A DNA stretch of 64,000 bases from Perkinsus chesapeaki. Its lineage: Eukaryota > Perkinsozoa > Perkinsida > Perkinsidae. The translations under genes and the position numbers were made by a program. The DNA lies in the NCBI GenBank assembly GCA_013115145.1, contig JAAPAO010000009.1, forward strand, positions 97,157 to 161,156, read 5' to 3'. Under the pieces are notes generated by a model that saw nothing but the letters and a program-made list of their open reading frames with translations, was not told the origin of the DNA and searched no databases. Every line of letters starts with the position of its first letter. The first letter of the stretch is position 1. This document shows, one piece after another, positions 29,200 to 41,300 of the stretch.

Positions 29200-30975
29200 T
29201 CGAGCATCGGCTCATTCGACTCCATTGTGGCCCGAGTAGAGCCGCTGTTTCAACGCTCTCTTCAATGGAGCAAGAGGGACCTCATCGAGAGTAACATTAT
29301 GCAGGGCATCAGCATAGTAACAACCAACATAAACGACACACAGATAATATTGTGGCGCGCGGTCAGGTTCGGCGGACCGCCAAGCCTCTCGAGGCCCTGC
29401 TGTCCAAGCGAAAGCCGCTGTCTCAAATGATAGCGGAGGGTCGTCTTCCTAAGAATTATATAGATCAGGTTGGTGCATCGCTCCGCCTTTTCTTTTATCC
29501 ATTTTCATCTTTAGTTATTTCCTGATGAACTTACTCCTGCTCCTTTGGCTTTGCCTCCGTCACCATTACGGAGGCGCTCGAGCATTTCGAATGAGAACAG
29601 GTAGGCCACCGTCGCTGCCCTCCTACACGCCACCGTGGCTCTCAGTCCCAACAGCCGCGATTCCTCCTCACCAAAGGGTTCCGCCCAGCGTCGTCGTAAG
29701 TCGAGTTCGCCGTCCATCAACAATGAACGTAGCGTATCACCACCTTCGGTGAGCGCCAAGAAGTCACCGTCACCACCTTCTCCTGCTGCTGCTGGTCGGA
29801 CTGATAATGGTACGCTCTTCATCAGTGCACTAGATTCCGTCGAGAGGCATTTCCGTGAAGGTTGAAATTAGTCTTTGTTTTATAGAATTATCTGGCATCT
29901 CGGGAATCCGGTGGGCTACGACAGTATCGTGCGCTCACCGGTGGGGCTAGATGCCTTTTCATGGCGCGAGACTCGCGTACAGGAGCTCCGGCAGGCCAGC
30001 CATCGCCGAGGAATATTGCTTTTTTGCACACACCAGTTTGTGATCATCTTTGTCCTTCAGCAAACAGTCTCGACGAACCAAAGACCGCAACAGAGACTTC
30101 TGCAGCCAAGGGCGAGCCACAGGCTAGTCAGCAGCCTATCATACCTTACACGAAGCAGGCCGAAACCCCCAAGGCCATAATGCCGGCTCCACGTGCTCAA
30201 GGAGCACCGCAGACCAAGAAACCAGGTATGGCGATTCTCACCCATCGTTTGTATATTGCTCGCGGTCAGGCTCACCAGCGCCTGCCGGTCCTCCTCCAAC
30301 AGGCACTCCCAGCGGAGGTATGCCTTTGCCGGAACTGCCGGAAGACGGCCTTCTTCGACAACACACGGGAGGCTCTAACACCCCTATATTACAGAGGGGA
30401 GCCTTTACGCCCCAGAAGGCCGTGGCCACGCCTTTCCTACAGCTTCTCGATAGCTTCTGCAAGAAGGCATGTGGGGCACCCGGCTCTGAGAACGGCGGCA
30501 GTCACCATGGAGGACAGCAGCATACTGGACCTGTGCACTATTTCCACCAGTAGCCCTGCTCTTTGTCCCATCTCTAGTAGGGGATTTGTTCAGGTATCAT
30601 TTACATGAGTATCATCGATCGGTTCACCATAATGCTCCTCAAGTCGTCCAGTTGACCAGTCCTATACCTCCTGGTAGCCCCGCTGGCCTTGGCCTGTTCG
30701 ATATGTCGTATCCTAGGTGCCTTTCACTCTCGGTCTCAATCGCCTGGTCAATCAGCGTTTCAAGGTCCTGTGGCCCATGGCCTCAGGACTAGCGTCTCCA
30801 GTGGCTCCTTGGCAGGATCGGATCAAGGTCAGACCCAACAACAGCAGCAACAACAGCCTCGCCCGCAACGACAAGGTAGAATTCATTCCGCAGAAGTAGC
30901 CTGTCTAGTGTGCTCATCTCAGGTCAGCCGAAGGCCTCGAGTGTCCACGGACGTCAGAAAAAGCGACGCCACTGA
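29200..30975 (+). CDS. Intrinsically disordered Pro/Ser/Gln-rich protein
   Basis: Exons joined by short introns give KPLEALLSKRKPLSQMIAEG + RLPKNYIDQ, LFPDELTPAPLALPPSPLRR, a Ser/Pro/Lys stretch (SAKKSPSPPSPAAAG), PSANSLDEPKTATETSAAKG, SPAPAGPPPTGTPSGGMPLP, GGSHHGGQQHTGPVHYFHQ, GAFHSRSQSPGQSAFQGPVA, then a glutamine run (TQQQQQQQPRPQRQ) and a basic end HGRQKKRRH* (TGA 30,973-30,975). The only ordered-looking part is the first exon. Such composition is common in RNA-granule or translation-regulator proteins, but nothing here proves that role. The start is not resolved. The intron 29,469-29,514 carries the recurrent motif. Confidence 0.45.
29475..29487 (+). repeat. Intronic motif copy (GCATCGCTCCGCC)
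   Basis: This copy lies in the 46-nt intron 29,469-29,514 of the disordered-protein gene, sense, starting six bases after the donor G and followed by a T-rich tract. Confidence 0.8.
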
Positions 30976-31092
30976 GTTTCTTCATTCAATGGCAGTCTGT
31001 TGTTTTGTTATAATCTAATTGTGTCAAGGGGACAATCAGCCTATACCACACAGCCGGGCGAGGTCCCTCCAATTGTTGAACACCCCGTCTTC

Positions 31093-31147
31093 GCTCTTCC
31101 CTGTTCTCAATATACCCTCTGGAGCGATCTACACATGTACCATCTTC
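31093..31147. repeat. 55-bp direct repeat, copy A
   Basis: It begins GCTCTTCCCTGTTCTCAATA and ends ACCATCTTC. It matches copy B at 31,322-31,376 at 53 of 55 positions. Both lie in the otherwise empty stretch 30,976-31,572 between convergent genes. Confidence 0.85.
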
Positions 31148-31321
31148 GGAGATGTTCCACGAAAGACAGTTGCCGAATATCTGATTATCGTGAAATTAGA
31201 TTCGTGATTCTTATTGTGAAATCTTGATATGTAACAGTTGCTGGCCACCTCTGCCGTATTGCGAAAAGTGACAAGTTGCATTGGACAGAGTAAACTCATA
31301 TCGCAATAGATATGCTTCGTT

Positions 31322-31376
31322 GCTCTTCCTTGTTCTCAATATACCCTCTGGAGCGATCTACGCATGTACCATCTTC
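31322..31376. repeat. 55-bp direct repeat, copy B
   Basis: Second copy, 229 bp downstream of copy A. Weaker similarity continues after both copies (GCC(A)CCT..GCC.T.TTGC), suggesting decayed tandem duplication of a unit of about 229 bp. Confidence 0.85.
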
Positions 31377-31572
31377 ATGTCTCAGATGTTTGGTTACCTA
31401 CGCCATTTTGCAAGCGGTAGGTTGTGGTGGAGAGAATGAGTTGATATTTTCTATATCGTGTTTCCTCTCTTCTCAATCCGGTAATAACTTCTACCTCCGA
31501 TGGAAGTTAACTTGGAACTAAAGCTACCATAGAGTACTCGGAGAAACCTATATAATGCACATCTCAGCCATC

Positions 31573-33756
31573 TTAGCTCTCCTGCTTGGCAGTCTCCTCC
31601 TGATGCTGTTGCTCGGGCAACTCCCCAGGATGCAACCAACACACAGGATTCTTCTTCAGTGTTGTGACATCCATCTTGTGGCCGAAAAGCTCACGAATGT
31701 TACCGATGCCGTACTGGATCATGGTGGGTCGCTCGACAGAAAGGCCCCAGGCGATCACGGACACGTCCTCGGGGATGCCCTGGAGAAGGGGTCTCGTTGA
31801 CAGAGACAGTACCGCAAGCTTACCATCGGTCGAATCATCTCGGGTCTGAAGATACCGGAGTTGCCGATCTCGACCCACTTGTCGAGCATCGGATGGAAGG
31901 CGAAGATCTCCATGCTGGGCTCAGTATAGGGATTGTAGGCGGGCTTGAAGCGGAGATCTGTGAGGCCCATGCGGCGGAAGAACTCTCGGATGACCTGAAA
32001 AAGGCAGTTAATCGTAGAATGCCAGCGAGGGGGTTACCCCGATCAAGTTGCCTAGGGTGAGATTTCGGTCAGCGACGAAGCCCTCCACTTGATGGAACTC
32101 GGCAAGATGCGTCGCATCCAAAGTCTCATTACGGAAAACACGATCGATAGAGAAACACTTCTTGGGCCTGAACAGGTGAGCGAATCCTCCTCTCTGTACC
32201 GCGCAGCTCTATCAGCAGCTTACTTGAAAACACCTGTCCTGATGTAATCCTGACCCATCTCGTAAAGGACACGAGTGCTAACAGCGGTGGTATGGGTTCT
32301 GAAGAAGACCAAGTGGGGACGAGCGGCGAGGCAGATGGTCGGGCGCTCACCTGAGGATGTTCTTCCGGGACTCCTCCTCGGACCAGTCGTAGCGCCATCC
32401 GATGGAACCGTAGCCACCAACTTCGTGCATTTTCCTGTAAAGTGCAGTTATAGATTCGCAGGGATCGGCCACAGCAGCTTACTTGACGTCGTGCATGTAG
32501 TCCTTAGGGATGCGGTTGGTGTACTTTGGCGAGGTGATGAAGAAACTGAAAGGTCATCAAGCCAGCTGCGACGTGGGACTCGTGGCTTACGTGTCGTGGG
32601 CGTCTCTAGCCGGATGCTGTTGAGGCTGGAAAAGCGCATCGAAGTTCCAGAAGGAAGATTCAAGGAAACGATTGGTGGGCATCTCTTCGAAGCCCATTAA
32701 AAGGAGGATATTTCTACACAAAAGCTGCTGTGAATACAGACCGCCGGCGCGGCGATGCTGACCTGATCTCGGTCTTGACCTTGAGGAGTGGATGAAGATG
32801 TCCGCCACCGAGATCGCGGCCAAGGGCAGTCTTCAGGTTGTAACTGATTTGAGCAGCTGTCCGGCGGCCGCTGCCTACTAGAGGCGCCTACGGTTTGAAC
32901 TGGACATCCTTCCAAGACTTGTTCTGAATCATTTCCTGAGTGAGCTCAGTCTCCTGCTTAACAATCTCTGTCCTGAAGTTGCTGGTCTTGTCGACTTTGA
33001 AGCCTGTTGTCTTCGTGAGGTGAATCTGAAAAGATATTTTCAAGCTCAGATTGGCCTCAACTGAACCTACCAGTTTTCTCTTCCTGAGCATGTCCATGTC
33101 GGCCTTGCTCATGGAGTCGGTCTGGTCATTGTCGACCTGACAAAAGATACAAGTCAGTACAGCTTAGTGACCTCCGAAGATCGCACCTCCTTGAGCAGAT
33201 CAGCTACTGTATCCTCGATACCGCTCTTTGCTTTATCAGATAAAGATACCTCCTTGGTGGCCTTGTCCATAGAAAGCCAGCCGTTCTTCATGGCCGCACC
33301 GAAGCCCACCTGATCAACAGTCACCACCGCCATGGCTCGTACTGTGTACAAATACCTTGGCAATAGCGCCAAGAGTGGCATTGAGATCCTTTTGAGGGCA
33401 GGGCTCGTGGGCCTTGACATATCCTACGACCTACCAAGACCATAATCGTCATGCCCTCACCCAGGTCCTACCTGGGCCTCGGGGCTTCCTGCGGCGGCAT
33501 ACTGCTTTCCCTCGTCAGTAGTCGTCCACTTCTCCTCCTCGAAAGGGGTGGTCGTAACGTACTCAATAGACTAAAGGATGCACTGGACCGCGGCCCTGAG
33601 AGGTCCCATTAGTACCTCGAGACTCTTGATGACGCCAACGAGCTTGGCGTGGTCCCAACCGGCGCTGTGGGCCAAAGTGATAGAATCCTTGATGCCGTCG
33701 CCCTCGTCTATGACGGTGAGCAAGTTTTCCCGAGTGAGAGGTAATCCCGGAGCCAT
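31573..33756 (-). CDS. FARSA: Phenylalanyl-tRNA synthetase alpha subunit (cytosolic)
   Basis: Catalytic subunit of the cytosolic alpha2beta2 Phe[22 protein letters not shown] starts an N-terminal winged-helix region ([17 protein letters not shown], then [36 protein letters not shown]), typical of eukaryotic alpha subunits. The catalytic core has [52 protein letters not shown] (motif 2 region) and [19 protein letters not shown] + RELFGHK (motif 3 with its class II arginine). It ends in a Gln/Glu tail at 31,573. Introns of about 40-60 nt lie between blocks. The gene ends 141 bp downstream of, and on the same strand as, MSI1. The catalytic landmarks I can read are intact. Confidence 0.9.
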
Positions 33757-33896
33757 TACTAAGAGGACAGTATGTGGGTAATAAACAACTGACAAAGATT
33801 CTCAGGAGCTCAACTCGACGCCAGTGCCGGCAAATACGTTGCCACGAAACGTTTTGGGAACGCTTCAATTCGGAGAGATGCGAATTTAAAAAGACC

Positions 33897-35811
<1,915 letters not shown>

Positions 35812-35867
35812 TTGAATAAGGGACACTAGTGGCTGGCTTTACAATCGACTGGATCGATTACAGAAAA

Positions 35868-35945
35868 TCCCCCGCGTGGGATTCGAACCTGTGCCTTTCG
35901 CATGAGACTTTTGTAATTTGCGCTAGCCCTCCCAAGCGAAGGCGC
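35868..35945 (-). pseudogene. tRNA-like sequence, probably degenerate
   Basis: On the minus strand, AGGTTCGAATCCCACGCGGG resembles a T-arm plus acceptor end, preceded by a D-arm-like TTGGGAGGGC and a loop containing CAT. The T stem pairs poorly, and no matching 5' acceptor strand is found. It lies between the divergent MSI1 and citrate synthase starts. I read it as a tRNA relic or a B-box-like element, not a working tRNA. Confidence 0.25.
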
Positions 35946-36109
35946 CGCTCCTGTTTATGCTGTCGTGGTGTGAAGTGTTCATTTTGATGCCGGCAGATGC
36001 TGTCTAGCGTGGGCGAGTGAACCACGTTATATTTAACAGCGGTGTACTTCAGTCGCTAGCGCCCCGTCCTCTAACGCAATTTACCGAATTAGTTTTTATA
36101 CTTGTAAAC

Positions 36110-37519
36110 ATGTTATCTCAACAATTTCTTTCCCCCCGCATCGGTGTATTGGGCGCCCGTTTTTATCACCATGCTGCCCCTGTCATTCAGGAGCTCAAGA
36201 CAAAAGTGCAACAGTTGGCCGCGAGGGAACAGCCGAAGCTCCTGGAGCTCAAAAAGAAGCATAAGGACGTTGTTATCGGCGAGGTCACTGCTGGTATGGT
36301 TGTTGGTGGAATGCGCGGCATTAAGGCCATGGTCACCGACACGTCTGATTTGGATGCTATCGAGGGCATTCGCTACCGGGGCATGACTCTCAACGAGGTC
36401 AACGAGGCCCTTCCCAAGGCTCAGCCACACGGCAAAGTCGGCCTACCTGAGGGAGCCTTCTGGTTGCTGATGACCGGCGAGGTCCCTACACCAGAAGTCG
36501 TCTCCCATCTCAATGAGGAGATGCATCGCCGAAGCTGGCTGCCTGCTGACGTGATTGAGTCCATTGATGCCTTGCCCACCTCGATGCACCCTATGACGCA
36601 ACTGTCTATTGGGGTATTGGCCTTGCAGCCTTACTCCCAGTTCACTCAGAAGTATTCTCAGGGCGGCCTGGCCAAGAAGGACTATTGGGAGTATATCCTA
36701 GATGATGCCATCACTTTAATTGCCAGGGTCCCCCAAGTGGCTGCTAGGATCTATCGGAGGTCGTTCCACAACAACATCCATATCGAGACCGACCCCCATC
36801 TGGATTGGGCTGGCAACTTCGCCAATATGCTCGGTGTGTCTGAGGACGAGAACTTCAAGGAGGCCACTCGTTTATATCTTGCCATGCACGCTGACCATGA
36901 GGGTGGTAACGTATCGTCCCACACAACCCATCTGGTTGGCTCTGCTCTGGCCGATCCCTTCTATGCTTGGGCGGCCGGCATCTGTGGTCTCGCCGGCCCC
37001 CTACATGGTCTCGCCAACCAGGAGTGTCTTAATTGGCTCACTAAGCTCAAGCAGTATCATGAGCGCTTGGGCATCGAGCCCAGTAAGGAGTCTGTGGCCC
37101 AGTACACCAAGGACACCATGGCCAAGGGCCTCGTGGTCCCCGGCTACGGCCACGCTGTTCTACGGGCCACCGACCCCCGGTATGCTCTAGAGAGGGAGTT
37201 CTGTCTGAAGCACATTGCCGATGATCCGATGTTCAAGCTGTCAGAAGTTTGTTTTGAGACCATCCCCCCAATCCTTCAGGCCACTGGTAAGATCCAGAAC
37301 CCATACCCTAACGTGGACGCCCTCTCGGGCACGATGATGCAGCATTACGGTCTTAAGGAGTCGGATTACTATACCGTAACCTTCGCGGTGTCGAGAACTC
37401 TTGGCGTTATGGCCCAGCTGATTTGGGCTAGGGCCATGGCCATGCCGATTGAGAGGCCGAAGTCTGTTACGTTGGAGTGGCTGTCTAAGACGGTCATGGA
37501 CAAGGCTGGAGGAAAGTGA
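36110..37519 (+). CDS. CS: Citrate synthase, mitochondrial
   Basis: First enzyme of the TCA cycle (acetyl-CoA + oxaloacetate to citrate). A single intronless frame. MLSQQFLSPRIGVLGARFYH is a presequence with Arg and no acids; the frame opens earlier at 36,017, but that extension is not like a transit peptide. Family landmarks are all present: GIRYRGMTLNEVNEALPKA, SSHTTHLVGSALADPFYAWA (first catalytic His), GLAGPLHGLANQECLNWL (second His), PGYGHAVLRATDPRYALERE and PNVDALSGTMMQHYG, near the catalytic Asp. It is the eukaryotic mitochondrial type, about 470 residues. It is divergent from MSI1, sharing a gap of about 300 bp. Confidence 0.96.
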   Translation: MLSQQFLSPRIGVLGARFYHHAAPVIQELKTKVQQLAAREQPKLLELKKKHKDVVIGEVTAGMVVGGMRGIKAMVTDTSDLDAIEGIRYRGMTLNEVNEALPKAQPHGKVGLPEGAFWLLMTGEVPTPEVVSHLNEEMHRRSWLPADVIESIDALPTSMHPMTQLSIGVLALQPYSQFTQKYSQGGLAKKDYWEYILDDAITLIARVPQVAARIYRRSFHNNIHIETDPHLDWAGNFANMLGVSEDENFKEATRLYLAMHADHEGGNVSSHTTHLVGSALADPFYAWAAGICGLAGPLHGLANQECLNWLTKLKQYHERLGIEPSKESVAQYTKDTMAKGLVVPGYGHAVLRATDPRYALEREFCLKHIADDPMFKLSEVCFETIPPILQATGKIQNPYPNVDALSGTMMQHYGLKESDYYTVTFAVSRTLGVMAQLIWARAMAMPIERPKSVTLEWLSKTVMDKAGGK

Positions 37520-37720
37520 AAGACTTTTGTTGGGTAATTGACCCTCTTCTCGCCTCTGTTATTTTATACTTGCTTTCCAACTGGATCGGCCGTCCTGATG
37601 ATAGTCCAAGTTGATGAGTGTTTCCTGTGATCATTTCATATCTCATTATTTTCACGTGCATTATCATGTTGAGTTATTGCCTCGGGGACCACCTCGAGTA
37701 GGTCTGTTGGTTCGGATAAA

Positions 37721-38226
37721 ATGGCCGCTGTCGGTATTCCTATTAAACTACTTCACGAGTCAGTGGGCCACACGGTTACCGTTGAAATGCAAACGGGGGA
37801 GCTCTACAGGTAGTAGTAGCGGTGCACGCTCGAGAAGGGGGAGGCATGGCTGCTGTTGCAGGGGCCACCTTATCCACACTGAAGACAACATGAACCTCCT
37901 TATAGCAGAGGTGGTTGTGACCAGGAAGGACGGGAAGCAGACCAGTCTCGAGCAGGTAGAGGTCAGGCGGCGGTGATGGTAAAGATTGGTAGCTGCCAGG
38001 CCTACATCCGTGGTTCTAAGATTCGTTATGTCGTTGTGCCCGATAACCTTCGGTATGCCCCAATGTTCAAGCCACGAAGGCAGGGAGCTGGTACTAGTGG
38101 AGCATGCTTTGAGATGGTGGCATTGATGATGATACTGTTGTAGGCTCTGGATGGGGCAGTCTGACGGCTAAGGGTGGCAAGGGGGGTAAGGGTGGCAAGG
38201 GTGGCAAAGGAAAGGGAAGGTTCTAA
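37721..38226 (+). CDS. SNRPD3: Small nuclear ribonucleoprotein Sm D3
   Basis: Core Sm ring protein of U1, U2, U4 and U5 snRNPs. Four exons: [20 protein letters not shown] + [11 protein letters not shown] (Sm1, family GxPIKxLHEAxGHxVTxE), [20 protein letters not shown] + [27 protein letters not shown] + [11 protein letters not shown] (Sm2, [21 protein letters not shown]). The tail [17 protein letters not shown] replaces the usual RG-rich tail: its repeats are lysine rather than arginine, so symmetric dimethylarginine by PRMT5 would be largely absent. Introns are 44-55 nt. With LSm2 it is the second spliceosomal ring protein in this window. Confidence 0.93.
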
Positions 38227-38371
38227 GTCTTTCCTTATACGGCGACGTCCCTAATATCGGCCTCGAGAAGAAGAAGAGTCAGTAGTATTGTAAAGGTTCT
38301 TCGAGGTCTCAGCGTTATTGATGGTGTTGAGTTTGTCATGAGGGAAGTTGGTAGTCTATTGTCCGGTTGTC

Positions 38372-41300
38372 ATGTCTGAAGAGACTTTCTTAACCTATGA
38401 TACCGTTGGACCTAGAGGAGGTAGCAGCCGGGCCCTGTGTGTCGCTGCTATGGTATCTATTGAAGTAGCTTTGCCTTTGGAGTGTGGAACTTGATGAGTT
38501 CTAAATTTGTTTCCGAACTCAAGTCTGTTTATATCATCTCATTTTGGTTTTACCCAGTAGAAGCCGTCCCTTGAAGCTTTAGCCACCTTAGCTTGGGACG
38601 ACGTTGAGGAGTGGCCCGCGCTGCTGTCATTGATTCCCGTATAGCCGTCTGTGAGATAAATGGGTTTAGGAATGTACTGTACAAGGGGCCAGAAGTTATA
38701 CTATACGTATTAATTATATAATGATTGAATACCTATTCCATAATGCAAATGAATGTTATTGTTTCTTCCTCATTAGGAGCTGGTGACGCTGTTGGTGATG
38801 CAAGTGGCAGATGGCAGACCTTCGCAGATGTGGTACCATGGGACCGGGTTGTCGTCGCCTAAGCTTTGTTATTTCAGAAAGAGCCTCGTACTGTAGCTGA
38901 CCGTGACTTCGGCGAGGAGTCAGCGGAGGCTCAAGGAGGGAGCTTGGATGCCGCCGAGGAGGGGCCAGTGAAGCGCGATAGCATCTCCTCCTACAGCTCC
39001 CTACTGGTCAAGCTGGCCTTGGATGGTCTTATGGAAGACCGGGACATGGAGGATACAGCTGAGGCGGCGGCCTGCTACGTTCGAGAGCTCACTGCTAGAT
39101 CGTTGGCGTCCCTTGGTGGGGAGGGCTCTGAGGCGGACGATCTCGTGAGCAGCCCGGAGAGGCTGTCCACCTCTGGCAGCAGTGACGAGGTTGATAGCGA
39201 GTCCAGCGAGGAGGAGCCTCCGGAACAGTTTGACTCTGCAGAGGAATTCGACGACTTCGCTGATGAGGAGGAGCAACCATTGGAAGATTTGGCTGCTCCT
39301 AGCCCGCCGTCGAGGCCTCCCCCGGAGCCTCCGATCAGCCAGGTACCTAGTCAGCTTTCCAAGGTCGTGGAGATGTCCTTTGGTCAGATGGTAAAGGCTA
39401 CATTCGCGTTTGATCCTCCAGCGACTTCATCATGGCCATGTGGTGACAGCCCACCTCTACGATTCCAGGCCGGGGATATTATTAAGGTCAGCCGGGCGGC
39501 GTGGTCTGGGTGGTGTATGTGCCTTTAGATGCTTATCGGAGATCAGATGGGATGGTCATATGGTAGAGTAGTGGAGACAGCTGATGGTGAGTCCACTGGG
39601 CTTCGAGTCTGAACCATGCTCTCGCTGAGTCATGCCCAGAGGGTCACAGCGAACTGTAATGCAGCCCTCCCCAATGAAATAGAATATTTCGTTTTTTGAT
39701 GATCTCTCGTCCGCTATTGAGCGTTGCACGACCGTGAAATTTGTAGGATAGTACTAAAACGAACAGCGAGCAAGCATGTGTAAATCGATCAACCGTTTCA
39801 TACCCACTAGGCGCCCGGCCCGCGAAGGTTTTCGCGACGAGATAGCTGACGAGAAATCATGAAAAAAACGGAATATTCTATTTCGTTGGGGTGGGCTGTA
39901 GTGGGAAGACATTTCGTGTTTCTTATCTCACTGTGAACATTCTTTCTATCGACCATTGCATTATACCTCTGTTTCGGGCGCACTTAGTCATTTTTGGGTA
40001 ACACTTCCCCGTAGGATTGGATGGATCCTTAATCACTCTGACACGTGAAACAGGCGGAGGGGTAGTTGCGAAGACAATCGGCTTTTCCCTCTCGAATGCG
40101 GCTACGTTGTTGTTCAGGCGAAGTCTTCTCTGGCGCCAAGGGTTACTTCCCAACCAGCTACGTGGAGGCATATGTGCAGAAGGTCTGCTAACTTGGGCAG
40201 ATGGAACCACACGGCAGTACTGGTCAGGTATCTCTCGACACGCCCGAGATGGTCTGCGCCAAGAAGGATGAAGAGGTTCCGGTTGATAGGGAGGCCATCA
40301 GCGGCTCTACGACAGCGAGCCTGCAGGTACTGAGCTTGCAGTCATTTTTACTTGAGGGATGTCTTAGGATCCTCCCCTGGAGGAGGAGGACGGCGAGCTG
40401 GAGAATGTCCAAGAGGGGCCTGGAATTGAAGAAGGGTGTCTCGGGGAGGAGTTATTTACTAGCGACAGGCTCATCGGCAGTGGTAGGCTGGTTGTTATTG
40501 CGGTCGGTTGAGTTGTTGATGTAACAGGGCCTCTGGAGCCGGTATCGGAGGCTGCTGAGTGGCTGGAAGCTACAGCTACGGGGGGCAGCACCGATGATTT
40601 CGATGATGTTTGGGAAGTGATCGATGAGGACGGAGACCAGGCCCGGGAGACCGTGCCCGAAGAGGAGGCCTCACCTGTGATGGATGAGGAGGAGGAGGCT
40701 AGTGACAGTGACATGGACACAGCTGAGGAAGGCATGAACGCGGAGTCGTCGAGAGCCGCGGACTACGCGGATGGCGAGGAGGAAGGGGAGCAGGCGAGCT
40801 TCGATGTAATGGTATGGCAGAGTCGGGTGATAGGGTTGGACTGTTAGGATGGAGAGAGTGTTGGAGAAGAGGGAGCAGAGAAGGACTGGGATGCAATGGG
40901 AAAGTACGCCATCGAGGGGATCGAGTAAGGCACATATGGGTATTGATGAAAGGGGGCTCTTAGGACTACTGAAGAGGTGGAGGCGTGCTCATCGGAGGCG
41001 GAGCCAAGCCAGGAGGCAAGCGGCCGAGCTGGGCGTCCGCGGCCATGGGCGCTTCAGGGCGACCTCGCCGAGTTTGGTTCGGAGGAGGTCCTAGTGGCTG
41101 TGGTGGATGAAGAGCTTCCTGCGGATGATGACACTGACGTAGAGGCTTTATGGCGCGCTGCGGAGGCCGAGACCGAGCGGAGGGTCCAGGCGGAGAGCGC
41201 AGCTCAGGATGGGGTAACACTAGGGTTGGTGGTGGAGGCATGTTCAGTCAGGTCATCGCGGTCTCGGCTGCTACCTTCACTGAGAGCTCGGAGTGGGCCT

